Shown: positions 27,199-36,961, counted from the stretch's first letter. The stretch is DNA of 64,000 nt from Pediococcus inopinatus (GCF_002982135.1 NZ_CP019981.1:1860001-1924000), one strand, 5' to 3'. Translations and numbers: made by a program. Notes: generated by a model from the letters alone, not told the origin.

Positions 27199-27525
27199 TT
27201 ATTTGCCGATACTATCTACAAAATCCTCTACTTCTTGACGAGTCTTTCGAGCGCCATTCACAAAGCGGCCAATTTCTTCACCGTCTTCTAAGGCAATGAA
27301 ACTTGGAATTCCCATAACACCAAATTGTTGTGCAATCTTGATATTAGCATCACGGTCCACTGTTACCCAATCATATTGGTTGTATTCAGCTTCAATTTCT
27401 GGCATTACAGGCTTAATGAATGAGCAATCAGGACACCATCCAGCTGTGAAAAACAGCATTTTTTTACCAGTCTTAATCGTATCAAGGATTTCTTGATCCG
27501 TTAATTGTTGTTCTTGTGCATCCAT
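27199..27525 (-). CDS. Thioredoxin-like protein
   Basis: The 108-residue thioredoxin fold has the active site WCPDC (instead of the usual WCGPC) and the cis-proline GIPSF. It is cytoplasmic and likely a dithiol reductant. GGGAGG lies upstream of the start. It is 48 bp from the aldo/keto reductase gene upstream and could be co-transcribed with it. Confidence 0.9.
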   Translation of the reverse strand: MDAQEQQLTDQEILDTIKTGKKMLFFTAGWCPDCSFIKPVMPEIEAEYNQYDWVTVDRDANIKIAQQFGVMGIPSFIALEDGEEIGRFVNGARKTRQEVEDFVDSIGK

Positions 27526-27573
27526 TATAATTCCTCCCGTAAAATTGAAATTTATTTGTTTAATGCTTACTTT

Positions 27574-28512
27574 TTATAAGTCCTTAAACAATGAATTTAT
27601 TGTACCATATTCTTCTTTAGATAGGGTAACTTTTTGCGCATCCGCATTAGCGGCAACTTGTTTAGCTTTTTTAGCTCCTGGAATAACCACAGAAACATCC
27701 GGATTTTTAATATACCACGCCAAAACAATTTGAGCAATCGTACTTTGATGCTTGTCCGCCATAGGTTGCAACTGCTGTACCCGTTTTACGATGTCTACAA
27801 AACGTTGCCCTTGAAAATCTGGATTGCTATGTCGAATATCATCCGATTCAAACGAAACACTGCTTGAATACTTACCAGTTAGTAATCCGGAAGCGAGTGG
27901 GAAAAATGGTACAAACGAGATTTGGTTTGCTTTTAAATAAGGCATGAGTTCTTTTTCTGCATCTCGATGAAGTAAACTATACTGATTTTCAACAATATCA
28001 ACTAAACCATCTTTATTAGCCTCTTTTACTTGATCAAGAGACACATTGGAGATCCCAATTGCCTTAATTTTTCCTTCTTGACGTTTTTCTTCCAAAGCTT
28101 TAACAGCTTCATTTAACGGTGTCTTTCCATCTGGAAAATGAATATAGAAAATATCAATATAATCTGTTTGAAGCCTTTTTAGTGCATCCTCAACTGCTTG
28201 TTTGAGAAACTCCGGCGAATTATTCAATTGATCTGGATGACCGGGAGTCTGTGCTGCTTTGGTCGCAATCACAATTTTTTTACGATCATATCCCTGAATT
28301 GCTCTACCAATTAACTCTTCTGATCGGCCGAAACCATACGCATAGGCCGTGTCTAAGAAATTAACACCATGATCTAAAGCTGTTTTGACAATTTGAATAC
28401 CATCCTCGTCATTCAAATTAGGAAATAGATTATGGCCACCGACCGCGTTTGTTCCTAATCCAAGTGGTGTCGCCATCACATTTGTCTTACCAATTTTTAC
28501 ATTTTCTACCAT
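27574..28512 (-). CDS. Aldo/keto reductase
   Basis: The 312-residue TIM-barrel oxidoreductase uses NADPH. The catalytic tetrad is visible: Asp in NFLDTAYAYG, Tyr in the same motif, Lys in VIATKAA and His in FYIHFPDG. The cofactor region GISNVSLDQV and VIPGAKKAKQ is typical. Substrate unknown. AGGGC precedes the start. Confidence 0.92.
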   Translation of the reverse strand: MVENVKIGKTNVMATPLGLGTNAVGGHNLFPNLNDEDGIQIVKTALDHGVNFLDTAYAYGFGRSEELIGRAIQGYDRKKIVIATKAAQTPGHPDQLNNSPEFLKQAVEDALKRLQTDYIDIFYIHFPDGKTPLNEAVKALEEKRQEGKIKAIGISNVSLDQVKEANKDGLVDIVENQYSLLHRDAEKELMPYLKANQISFVPFFPLASGLLTGKYSSSVSFESDDIRHSNPDFQGQRFVDIVKRVQQLQPMADKHQSTIAQIVLAWYIKNPDVSVVIPGAKKAKQVAANADAQKVTLSKEEYGTINSLFKDL

Positions 28513-28625
28513 TTAAAATGCCCTCCGATCAAATATTGCGACTCTTTTATTCATATTCATTCTGAACGTCATTTATTAAAAAAGCATATAATCCGCCTCG
28601 GTTCAGAAAATTTAAAATAAATCTT

Positions 28626-28669
28626 AAAAAATCGCCACAAACGCAAGCAATCCTGCATTCATAGCGATT
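28626..28669 (-). terminator. Possible terminator after the lipid kinase gene
   Basis: AATCGC arms with a 26-base loop, followed by TTTTTTAAG on the minus strand, right after the stop. Confidence 0.5.
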
Positions 28670-28681
28670 ATTACATACTTT

Positions 28682-29629
28682 TTAAATCCAAAATGGTCGT
28701 TGTGTCACCCAAAAATCAAGGTCAAATTTCTGTTTTTGAATATTCTCACCGTTTACTTGACCGTTTTCAGGCATATCAGTTTCAATATGTAGTTGTTTGG
28801 TTTGAAAATGATGAACGACCGGTGATTTCAGATGATTCCCTGTCGCGAGCATTTGAACAAAGAGCTTCACAAACCGCACTGCATTCATTTTTTCGACCAC
28901 AACCAAATCTAACTTACCGTCGTGTAAATCAGCAAGTGGCATAATCGGCACGCCACCACCAAAGTATTTTATGTTTGTTGTGGTAACTAAAAAGGCGTGT
29001 TGAAATTTTCTTTCGGTTTCGTCAGTTTTTACAGTTAATCCAAATGCATCTTGTTTAAAAAATGTCTTAATCAAAGACGCCACATACGCATTCGATTGCA
29101 TATGATATTTCTTCAAATTATCTTTTTGACCAGCATTAGCGGCATGCACTACTGAAGCATCAAACCCCACACCGACATTATTCGTGAATAACGTTTCGTG
29201 TGCGTCTATCCGGTCTTTATAAACGCCTACATCTAATTCAGTGGTATGTTGAACTTCAAGAAACTTCTGAACTGCAGCTAAAGGCTGAGTTGGAAGCCGA
29301 ACGCCGCGGGCAAAGTCATCTCCAGAACCGGCGGGCAAATAGCCCAAAGGAATCTGATCACCGCCACCTAAATGAAGCCCGTTTAGAACTTCATGTAACG
29401 TCCCATCACCACCAACAGCAACTACTACCCAGTTTTCACCTAATTTATGATGTAGCGCAAATTCTCGAGCAAGTTGCACACCGTTTCCGGGATGATCTGT
29501 CATTTCTACTCTATAATTAACTTTTGCTTCCTTCAATTGAACTTCAATTTTCTGCCAAATCTTTTTCGCCTGTCCAGCATCTGCAAAAGGGTTCACAATC
29601 ATTAGGAAGTTTGGTCTTTTTTCTGTCAC
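28682..29629 (-). CDS. Diacylglycerol kinase-type lipid kinase
   Basis: The 315-residue protein has the nucleotide-binding motif VGGDGTLHEVLNG and LPAGSGDDFARG of the DagK/YegS family. It probably phosphorylates diacylglycerol or a related lipid in recycling of membrane lipids from lipoteichoic acid synthesis. Metal ligands (LHDGKLDLVVV) are present. Housekeeping dagK usually carries the same domain, so I cannot tell it from a BmrU-type paralogue. Confidence 0.9.
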   Translation of the reverse strand: MTEKRPNFLMIVNPFADAGQAKKIWQKIEVQLKEAKVNYRVEMTDHPGNGVQLAREFALHHKLGENWVVVAVGGDGTLHEVLNGLHLGGGDQIPLGYLPAGSGDDFARGVRLPTQPLAAVQKFLEVQHTTELDVGVYKDRIDAHETLFTNNVGVGFDASVVHAANAGQKDNLKKYHMQSNAYVASLIKTFFKQDAFGLTVKTDETERKFQHAFLVTTTNIKYFGGGVPIMPLADLHDGKLDLVVVEKMNAVRFVKLFVQMLATGNHLKSPVVHHFQTKQLHIETDMPENGQVNGENIQKQKFDLDFWVTQRPFWI

Positions 29630-29774
29630 CGAAACTCACCACACTTAACTTTATAATCATTTCGCTCTAGTTTACCATACGAATTTAAATGAAAACCATG
29701 CGAATATCGTCATTATCAGATTTTTTGTCAAACAAAAAGACAAAACCATTTGCAGCTCTGCCTCTTATTCATAG

Positions 29775-30719
29775 CTATTTAGTTTTATCTACCCACTGTT
29801 TTAAAAAGTCCTCAATGGTTTGTTGATACTTTTTAGGATCAGCTGATCTAGACTGCACATGATCCGCGCCATGAACCCGATGGCTCTCTTTTGGTAACTG
29901 TTTAGCAAGTGACGACTTAATTTCAGCCATCATTTCAACTGGCACGTACCGATCGGCATCCCCGTGAATCATCAGAACCGGAATCGAAATGTTGGCCGCC
30001 TGCTGCGCAATATCAGCTTCTTTAAGCGAATAGCCACCCGTCACTCGCGTCATGAGACTTACAAAAACACTAAGAAATGGTGGCAGAAAGTAGTGGTGTC
30101 CCAAGCGATAACTAAATTCTTTTTGAGCTGAACTAAAGCCACTGTCTTCGATAACTGCGTCCACATTCTTAGGCAAGTCTGCTTCACCGGCGGTCGCCAA
30201 AACGGTGGCAGCTCCCATGCTCACGCCAAACAAAACAATTTCCTGCCTGATTTTACTGCGTTTGTTCACTTCTTCAATCCATTTGATATAGTCGCGTCGA
30301 TCCAGCCAACCAAAACCGATAATGTGCCCATCGCTGACGCCATGACCACGTGCATCTGGCATTAAGACGTTATACCCCAAATCCATAAATAACTTGGCAT
30401 ATGGAATCATTTGGTCGTGCACATTGTGATAACCGTGCGCTAAAATAACTGTTTTATCACTATTATTGGAAAGGTAAATAGCCGCTAAATGAATCCCATC
30501 CTCAGCTCGAATAAACCAAGTCTGTTTAATTAACTGTTTATACCAATCATAACTATCAAGTGTCTTATCATTTTTATGGGCATTCTGAATAGCACGCCGT
30601 TTTTGTGATTTAGTCGTTTTAATTCCCTTTTGATAACTCACTAAACTACTAATCCCCAGGCTTGCCGCTACACCAATTAATGATATGCCTGCCACTTTTA
30701 AAATCTGCTTTGTGCGCAC
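29775..30719 (-). CDS. Membrane-anchored alpha/beta hydrolase
   Basis: The 314-residue protein has one N-terminal membrane helix (about 7-27) and an S33-type hydrolase fold: oxyanion region AHGYHNV, nucleophile FGVSMGAA, Asp in HGDADRYVP and His in GADHVQS. Related extracellular hydrolases (YqkD type) act on unknown esters. Start is GTG, 8 bases after GAGGAG. Confidence 0.88.
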   Translation of the reverse strand: MRTKQILKVAGISLIGVAASLGISSLVSYQKGIKTTKSQKRRAIQNAHKNDKTLDSYDWYKQLIKQTWFIRAEDGIHLAAIYLSNNSDKTVILAHGYHNVHDQMIPYAKLFMDLGYNVLMPDARGHGVSDGHIIGFGWLDRRDYIKWIEEVNKRSKIRQEIVLFGVSMGAATVLATAGEADLPKNVDAVIEDSGFSSAQKEFSYRLGHHYFLPPFLSVFVSLMTRVTGGYSLKEADIAQQAANISIPVLMIHGDADRYVPVEMMAEIKSSLAKQLPKESHRVHGADHVQSRSADPKKYQQTIEDFLKQWVDKTK

Positions 30720-30903
30720 GTCATCATCTCCTCATATTATTTATTAACTTCATTATATCCTAGAATAATGATTAAAACATGAAGGAGCCTTATGAAATTG
30801 AATCCGCTATCAATTAATTGCCGTTAACGTATCTTTCTCACCTCAACTAATTTTAAATTCCTTCTTCTACAACTTTGCGGTATACTAATTAAGTAAACTT
30901 TTT

Positions 30904-30976
30904 GGGCCCTTAGCTCAGCTGGGAGAGCGCTTGCTCCGCAAGTAAGAGGTCGACGGTTCAAATCCGTTAGGGTCCA
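30904..30976 (+). tRNA. tRNA, alanine-type (anticodon position reads CGC)
   Basis: The 73-nt cloverleaf has a 7-bp acceptor stem with the G3-U70 pair that marks tRNA-Ala, D-arm GCTCAGCTGGGAGAGC, anticodon stem CTTGC/GTAAG and T-loop TTCAAAT. The anticodon loop is TCCGCAA, placing C at position 33 instead of the near-universal U, with CGC at 34-36. No CCA is encoded. The identity call rests on G3-U70 and similarity to other Ala tRNAs; a different or impaired tRNA is possible. Confidence 0.85.
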
Positions 30977-30983
30977 TTGATAG

Positions 30984-31036
30984 AAAAAGGCTATCGTGGT
31001 TAAGCGTCCAAACGCCTACCATGATAGCCTTTTTTT
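30984..31036 (+). terminator. tRNA terminator
   Basis: AAGGCTATC pairs with GATAGCCTT, with a further paired segment (GTGGT/ACCAT) inside, then TTTTTTT. Confidence 0.85.
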
Positions 31037-31163
31037 GCAAGCTCAGCTACAAAACAAATTAATTATTTAACATTTATAAGAAACATTTAGTGAAAACTAT
31101 CTTAAATTTTTGTCCAAAACTGACGACATAAAAAGCTGTATATATTTTTTTGGAGGAGCAATT

Positions 31164-31347
31164 ATGAAGGACATTTTTAAAAAACTAATGGTACTACTAG
31201 TGATCGTTGAACCATTAGTATTAGCACCTAGCGCCATGGCAAAATCTACAAAGTACACAGTACTAAAAGTATCAAAGCTTAATACTGCATCAAGAACAGT
31301 TACGGGAACTGCCACAAAATCAGCAAAAATAACTGTAAAACATGGTT
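31164..31347 (+). pseudogene. Secreted Ig-like protein, fragment 1 (signal peptide)
   Basis: GGAGGA precedes the ATG at 31164. The fragment encodes a signal peptide ending near SAMAK and the first part of a bacterial Ig-like domain (TVTGTATKSAKITVKHG). It is cut after codon 61 by the IS at 31348. Removing the three intervening segments restores one frame through 32583-33272 and 34507-35165: 184+690+659 = 1533 nt, 510 residues plus stop. An IS-derived tail of 15 codons would be added to this fragment now. Confidence 0.88.
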
Positions 31348-31387
31348 TGGATTTAGGTCAAGAATCTGGACACATTTTATGTATAAT

Positions 31388-32221
31388 TTAAGCGACTAAT
31401 TTTTCCTTTTCATTTGGAGTTAAATAATCAATGCTACTGTGAATTCGAGCACTGTTATAAAAGCTCTCAATGTAGCTGAATATTGCAGCATTTGCTTCTT
31501 CAAAATCCTGATAATGGTGTTGGTAAACCTCTTCTTTTTTCAAACTGGCGTGAAATGATTCCAAACATGAATTGTCATAGGGACAGCCACGCTTGCTATA
31601 AGAATGGCGAATATGGTGTTGCGCTAAGATCTGTTCAAAGCCAGCACTGCGGTACTGGCTACCCAGATCGGTATGCACAATTAAGTTATTAGTCGTCTTT
31701 CTAGTTTCAAAGGCTTGTTGAAAAGTGCTGATCACAAGATCAGCAGTCATATGACGGCTGATTTTATGGGCAATGATTTTACGTGAATATAAATCCTGAA
31801 TGCTTGATAAATAACACCAGCCATTGGCTTTGGTGTGAATATAAGTTATGTCTGCACACCACTTTTGATTTGGACTGGTTATACGAAAATCTTGCGCGAG
31901 TATATTTGAATAATCAGTCGCATCAATATCATTAGTTTGTTGATAATGCCACTTCTTGCGCGTGATTGATTTTAACCCCATTTGGCGCATTAATCGTTGA
32001 ACTAGCTTAATACTGGCAGTCTTACCTTCTTTTTGTAACGCTTTTAGAATTTTAGGTGCCCCGTAGATACGTCTAGAATTAAAGTAAATGCGTTTAATCG
32101 ACTGGCTAAGTGTCTTACGACGCTTGGCTTGTGGCGATACATGATTCTGCTGATGTTCATAGTAAGTTGAGCGTGGAATTGAGAGTACTTTACAGGTTTC
32201 TTTGATACTATGGTGCTTCAA
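31388..32221 (-). CDS. IS3-family transposase OrfB (DDE integrase)
   Basis: The 277-residue OrfB has an HTH_21-like start (SIKETCKVLSIPRSTYYE) and an rve integrase core: DITYIHT (first Asp), VHTDLGSQY (second Asp) and the Glu in SFHASLKKEEVY. It is normally made as an OrfAB fusion by -1 frameshift at A-rich TTAAAAAAAG. Differs by only two residues from the copy at 36128. Confidence 0.93.
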   Translation of the reverse strand: MKHHSIKETCKVLSIPRSTYYEHQQNHVSPQAKRRKTLSQSIKRIYFNSRRIYGAPKILKALQKEGKTASIKLVQRLMRQMGLKSITRKKWHYQQTNDIDATDYSNILAQDFRITSPNQKWCADITYIHTKANGWCYLSSIQDLYSRKIIAHKISRHMTADLVISTFQQAFETRKTTNNLIVHTDLGSQYRSAGFEQILAQHHIRHSYSKRGCPYDNSCLESFHASLKKEEVYQHHYQDFEEANAAIFSYIESFYNSARIHSSIDYLTPNEKEKLVA

Positions 32222-32256
32222 ATTAATATCAACGGCTGTCTGCCAGTCATCTGGGT

Positions 32257-32514
32257 TTACTTTTTGGCGAATATGGTTAAGGCTTTTTTTAAGATGTCAT
32301 TCTCACTTTCTAGCTGTTTCAAACGTTTTTGCAACGCTAAAACATCTGATTTGGAAATTCCACTTCCTTTGTCTTCTTTATATAGATTAATCCATTTGTA
32401 AATAGTTACATTTGATACACCATATTCGTCTGTAAGATCAGCTACCGGGGCGCCATCCTGGTACAGCTTGACAATCATTTTTCTAAAATCTACTGAGTAC
32501 TTTTTCTTGGTCAT
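32257..32514 (-). CDS. IS3-family transposase OrfA
   Basis: 85 residues with a helix-turn-helix (SNVTIYKWINLY) and a leucine-rich coiled coil (RLKQLESENDILKKA). The coiled coil ends at the TTAAAAAAA slippery run where a -1 shift joins OrfB. Confidence 0.92.
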   Translation of the reverse strand: MTKKKYSVDFRKMIVKLYQDGAPVADLTDEYGVSNVTIYKWINLYKEDKGSGISKSDVLALQKRLKQLESENDILKKALTIFAKK

Positions 32515-32582
32515 AAAAACACAATCCTTCCTATTATGGAATTATACTAAATCGTGTCCATGATTTCATACTACCTTCAGTT

Positions 32583-33272
32583 CAAAAACTTTAGGTACTA
32601 CAAAAACCTCTAGCAAGGGTAAATATAATGTCAAAGTAAACAAATTAGGTGTTTGGTCACTAACAGTTTCTGCATCTAAGAAAGGGTACCGTACTAAAAC
32701 TACAACCATTAAAGTTGCAGCTGTACCTAAAACAATTAAGAACGCTACAATGATTGTATATTACAGAGATTCCACCAATAAATTACTATCAACGAGTAAG
32801 CAAACAATCAAATTGAATTCTAAATTTAAGGCTCCAAAGAAAAATATTAGTTATTACACTGCCTCCAAGTCAAAATACTCGGGTTTTACACTGAAATCCA
32901 GCAAAATCGTTAAACTAACGAAAAAACCTATTTATACGATTACATATAAATATGCTAAAAATGTATTAACTCCAGCAAACAAAAAAACATTAAAAAATAA
33001 AGTTTCAAAATTCGATAGTGCTTTAAAATCAACTGAAGATAGTAGCTTTTATAAATCAAGTAACAGTAATACAATCTCTGTATATAATAATGCTGTAACT
33101 AAATTGGATACTTACGTAGCTTCATATTTAAAAGATATGAGTACTCCTAGTAAAATCAGTTCTAGTTTTATAAGTAATGAGACTAAATTGCTGAACACTT
33201 GCCAAAGTACTCAGTCAGATTACAATAATGCTAAAAGTAAATACGATAAGCTGCATACTCTTAGTAGCAATG
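32583..33272 (+). pseudogene. Secreted Ig-like protein, fragment 2
   Basis: 230 codons in the restored frame. They finish the Ig-like domain (GKYNVKVNKLGVWSLTVSASKKG) and continue with a lysine-rich region and a first copy of a repeat (FYKSSN...AVTKLDTYVASYL). It is cut by the IS at 33273; an ATG target duplication (33270-33272) flanks it. A stand-alone ATG at 32750 is internal and has no ribosome-binding site. Confidence 0.88.
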
Positions 33273-33337
33273 TGGATGTAGTATGAATCTATGGACACGA
33301 TTTAGTATAATGCCATTATAGGAAGGATCGTGTTCTG

Positions 33338-33595
33338 ATGTCTAAACAGAAATACTCAGTTGATTTCAAAAAAATGATCGTTAAACTCTACCAGGATGGC
33401 ACCTCGGTAGTTGAGCTTACAAATGAATATGGTATTGCAAATGTCACTATTTACAAATGGATCAATTTATACAAAGAGGACAAAGAAACTGGTGCCTCGA
33501 AAGCTGATATTTTAGCGCTACAGAAGCGTCTTAATCGGCTTGAAAGTGAGAATGATATCTTAAAAAAAGCCTTAACCATATTCGCCAAAAAGTAA
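33338..33595 (+). CDS. IS3-family transposase OrfA (diverged copy)
   Basis: 85 residues, same helix-turn-helix and coiled coil layout as the other copies, with about a fifth of residues changed (MSKQKYSVDFKK...). TTAAAAAAA slippery run at 33560-33568. Confidence 0.92.
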   Translation: MSKQKYSVDFKKMIVKLYQDGTSVVELTNEYGIANVTIYKWINLYKEDKETGASKADILALQKRLNRLESENDILKKALTIFAKK

Positions 33596-34464
33596 GCTCG
33601 GAAGATTGGCAAGCCGCAATCAAACCAAATCTAAAGCAACATCGCATTAAGGAGATCTGTCAGGTACTACAAGTCCCTCGTTCCACGTATTATGATCAAC
33701 AGAATCATTATATCTCACCACAAGCAGAACATCGAAAGACGCTCTGCCAAGCGATCAAGCGCATTTATTATAATCACCGTCGGGTCTATGGCGCTCCTAA
33801 GATTTTAAAGGAATTGAAAAAAGAGGGACTAGCCGCAAGCATCAAGTTAGTTCAGCGTTTAATGCGCCAAATGGAACTTAAATCGATCACCCTAAAGAAG
33901 TGGCATTACCAACAAGCAAATAATATCGACGAAGCGAATTATCCGAACCTGCTCGCTCAGGATTTTAGCACGACAGCACCAAATCAAAAATGGTGTGCCG
34001 ATATCACTTACGTTCACACCAAAGCTGATGGCTGGTGTTATTTATCAAGCATCCAGGATCTGTATTCACGTAAAATCATTGCCCACAAGTTGAGTCGTCA
34101 CATGACTGCCGATCTAGTGCTCGACACTTTAAAACAAGCTTTTGAAACCAGAAAAGTAACAGACCAGTTGATCATTCATACCGATTTAGGCAGTCAATAC
34201 CGCAGCACCACCTTTGAAGAACTTCTACGACAACGCCATATCCAGCACTCTTATAGCAAGCGCGGTTGTCCATATGACAATTCAGTTCTGGAGTCATTCC
34301 ATGCCAGCTTAAAAAAAGAGGAAGTTTATCAGACCCATTACCAAAATTTTGATGAAGCAAATGTGGCTTTATTTAGCTACATTGAGAGCTTTTACAACAA
34401 TGATCGGATTCATAGTGCCATTGATTATTTAACCCCGAATGAAAAGGAAGAATTAGTCGCTTAA
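33568..34464 (+). CDS. IS3-family transposase OrfB (frameshift-dependent)
   Basis: In the -1 frame from the slippery run the reading frame is open to 34464, with DITYVHT, IHTDLGSQY and SFHASLKKEEVY as the DDE residues. There is no good independent start near its 5' end; the first TTG lies at 33814 inside the protein. So it is probably produced only as an OrfAB fusion. It seems intact. Confidence 0.88.
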   Translation, partial: SLNHIRQKVSSEDWQAAIKPNLKQHRIKEICQVLQVPRSTYYDQQNHYISPQAEHRKTLCQAIKRIYYNHRRVYGAPKILKELKKEGLAASIKLVQRLMRQMELKSITLKKWHYQQANNIDEANYPNLLAQDFSTTAPNQKWCADITYVHTKADGWCYLSSIQDLYSRKIIAHKLSRHMTADLVLDTLKQAFETRKVTDQLIIHTDLGSQYRSTTFEELLRQRHIQHSYSKRGCPYDNSVLESFHASLKKEEVYQTHYQNFDEANVALFSYIESFYNNDRIHSAIDYLTPNEKEELVA

Positions 34465-34506
34465 ATTATACATAAACGTGTCCGGATTCTTGACTCAGAT
34501 CCAATG

Positions 34507-35165
34507 ATAAATCTATATTAAAAAATAAAATAAACAACATTGATGACACATTTAATTCTGCAAAGAAAGATGATTTTTACAAAAATGGCACTGATAAAAC
34601 AATTCAAGCATATTCAGATGCCGTAACAAAATTAGATAAGTTAGTCGCACCATACCTTTCTAGCCAATCTACCTCAAGCAATATAGATCCAAATTTTAAT
34701 ACAAATGTACAAAGTTTAATTGATAATGCTCAAGCCTCTCAAGTTAAATACCGTAATGCCAAAACTAGTTTTGATTCGGAAAAACCTTATCGTGATGCGC
34801 GGGACGGATATGTAATGGATAGTGCTAATTTTTTCGATACTAATTTTAAGAAAATAGATGTTACTGGCGACTATAGCCCTATAAAAATCAACGCCAACAG
34901 TGTAGTCTGGCACAATGATCATGCATACTATCTCGCCGTTCTAGACAATCAGCGAGGATATATCCTTTGTAGTTCAACCATTTATTTCGCTAATAAACCA
35001 GATACCAGCCAAAACTACTCCTTATTTACTTCAACACTAAGTCCGATTGATTGCGGAAATCCTACAAATTTTGAACCTAGCAGTACTTGGTTTCAATTAG
35101 ACGTAAATGCACACAAATCTGTAATTTGGGAGTTTGATGCAGACACAAATACCTGGAAATCTTAA
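34507..35165 (+). pseudogene. Secreted Ig-like protein, fragment 3 (C-terminal)
   Basis: 218 codons plus stop in the restored frame. They begin with a second copy of the repeat (FYKNGT...AVTKLDKLVAPYL), then a C-terminal part (NFFDTNFKKIDVTGDYSPI...WKS). The IS sat between the two repeat copies. It has no start of its own; the ATG at 34815 is internal. Confidence 0.86.
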
Positions 35166-35769
35166 TTAGAACATATTATAAGTATTTATAGAATCTGTCG
35201 ATATTGGAGTTTTAGACAGAGTAGAACCTATACTTATTTTGACATCACTTCTGATCCTACTTTTCGGATAACACCAGAGCTTAAACTCTATTGATCAAAA
35301 GATAAGCAACAACTCAAACAAGATATTCATAGTCACTTAATTTTAGACTGGAATGTGAATTCTTAATTAATAAAAATTAATCATAAAATCCGCACAGATG
35401 CCTTAGAGAAAGTCTAATGAGCAACACGTTACGCGGTGTACTTATATAAATAAAATAAACTTTTTAGACGTTGCTTTATTTAAGAAAATAGCAAAATAAT
35501 GGAGCATTGAGCACCCAGTCATTCACAGAAATCTTCAAAATTATGCTAGCCTATAACAATTAACGACACTAACAAGTTTAGAAAGTATGAATGCTTAATT
35601 AATTAGATTTAAAGTCCCTAATGAGGACCGCTGTACGATTAAACGAAACAGCTATACGCTAGTTAAAAACGCTACTGAAAATAATGATTCTCTATGAAGC
35701 TTTTAAAGAATTCAGATCAACTAATAATACTATATAACTAAATTAAAACTTTTGGTTAAATACTCATGA
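35166..35769. other. AT-rich intergenic region without a visible gene
   Basis: No frame with a ribosome-binding site was found in 604 bp. It holds short broken frames in all phases. TTGGTT (35752 region) could be the -35 of the 37047 gene before the IS inserted. It may be decayed coding sequence. Confidence 0.5.
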
Positions 35770-35834
35770 TGAAGGTAGTATGAAATCATGGACACGATTT
35801 AGTATAATTCCATAATAGGAAGGATTGTGTTTTT

Positions 35835-36092
35835 ATGACCAAGAAAAAGTACTCAGTAGATTTTAGAAAAATGATTGTCAAGCTGTACCAGGATGGCGCC
35901 CCGGTAGCTGATCTTACAGACGAATATGGTGTATCAAATGTAACTATTTACAAATGGATTAATCTATATAAAGAAGACAAAGGAAGTGGAATTTCCAAAT
36001 CAGATGTTTTAGCGTTGCAAAAACGTTTGAAACAGCTAGAAAGTGAGAATGACATCTTAAAAAAAGCCTTAACCATATTCGCCAAAAAGTAA
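35835..36092 (+). CDS. IS3-family transposase OrfA
   Basis: 85 residues identical to the OrfA at 32257. Helix-turn-helix plus coiled coil. Slippery TTAAAAAAA at 36057-36065. Confidence 0.93.
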   Translation: MTKKKYSVDFRKMIVKLYQDGAPVADLTDEYGVSNVTIYKWINLYKEDKGSGISKSDVLALQKRLKQLESENDILKKALTIFAKK

Positions 36093-36127
36093 ACCCAGAT
36101 GACTGGCAGACAGCCGTTGATATTAAT

Positions 36128-36961
36128 TTGAAGCACCATAGTATCAAAGAAACCTGTAAAGTACTCTCAGTTCCACGCTCAACTTACTATGAACATCAGC
36201 AGAATCATGTATCGCCACAAGCCAAGCGTCGTAAGACACTTAGCCAGTCGATTAAACGCATTTACTTTAATTCTAGACGTATCTACGGGGCACCTAAAAT
36301 TCTAAAAGCGTTACAAAAAGAAGGTAAGACTGCCAGTATTAAGCTAGTTCAACGATTAATGCGCCAAATGGGGTTAAAATCAATCACGCGCAAGAAGTGG
36401 CATTATCAACAAACTAATGATATTGATGCGACTGATTATTCAAATATACTCGCGCAAGATTTTCGTACAACCAGTCCAAATCAAAAGTGGTGTGCAGACA
36501 TAACTTATATTCACACCAAAGCCAATGGCTGGTGTTATTTATCAAGCATTCAGGATTTATATTCACGTAAAATCATTGCCCATAAAATCAGCCGTCATAT
36601 GACTGCTGATCTTGTGATCAGCACTTTTCAACAAGCCTTTGAAACTAGAAAGACGACTAATAACTTAATTGTGCATACCGATCTGGGTAGCCAGTACCGC
36701 AGTGCTGGCTTTGAACAGATCTTAGCGCAACACCATATTCGCCATTCTTATAGCAAGCGTGGCTGTCCCTATGACAATTCATGTTTGGAATCATTTCACG
36801 CCAGTTTGAAAAAAGAAGAGGTTTACCAACACCATTATCAGGATTTTGAAGAAGCAAATGCTGCAATATTCAGCTACATTGAGAGCTTTTATAACAGTGC
36901 TCGAATTCACAGTAGCATTGATTATTTAACTCCAAATGAAAAGGAAAAATTAGTCGCTTAA
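36128..36961 (+). CDS. IS3-family transposase OrfB
   Basis: 277 residues, DDE core DITYIHT / VHTDLGSQY / SFHASLKKEEVY. The frame is open back to the slippery run at 36065, so an OrfAB fusion is likely; the TTG start at 36128 is only formal. Confidence 0.93.
   Translation: MKHHSIKETCKVLSVPRSTYYEHQQNHVSPQAKRRKTLSQSIKRIYFNSRRIYGAPKILKALQKEGKTASIKLVQRLMRQMGLKSITRKKWHYQQTNDIDATDYSNILAQDFRTTSPNQKWCADITYIHTKANGWCYLSSIQDLYSRKIIAHKISRHMTADLVISTFQQAFETRKTTNNLIVHTDLGSQYRSAGFEQILAQHHIRHSYSKRGCPYDNSCLESFHASLKKEEVYQHHYQDFEEANAAIFSYIESFYNSARIHSSIDYLTPNEKEKLVA

Larger units (their letters stand above)
31348..32579 (-). mobile_element. IS3-family insertion sequence, 1232 bp, minus orientation
   Basis: Ends are TGGATTTAGG... 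and ...CTACCTTCA, with inner inverted repeats around TGGACAC. The flanking target duplication is GTT (31345-31347 and 32580-32582). It carries orfA and orfB and is almost identical to the copy at 35770-37001. Confidence 0.93.
33273..34503 (+). mobile_element. IS3-family insertion sequence, 1231 bp, diverged copy
   Basis: Ends TGGATGTAG... and ...TCAGATCCA, target duplication ATG (33270-33272 and 34504-34506). Related to the elements at 31348 and 35770 but clearly diverged in protein and ends. Confidence 0.93.

Noticed and set aside
30823..30831. GTTAACGTA, an exact match to the LytTR repeat, upstream of the tRNA
   Set aside because: No second repeat at a 12-bp spacing on either side and no -10 box at 32 bp; treated as chance.
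32202..32401. Plus-strand ORFs across the IS orfA/orfB junction
   Set aside because: They are antisense shadows of the IS3-family transposase and recur with each copy.
35166..35769. Possible decayed transposase or surface-protein remnant
   Set aside because: Only short disconnected frames; no recognisable motif to support a call.
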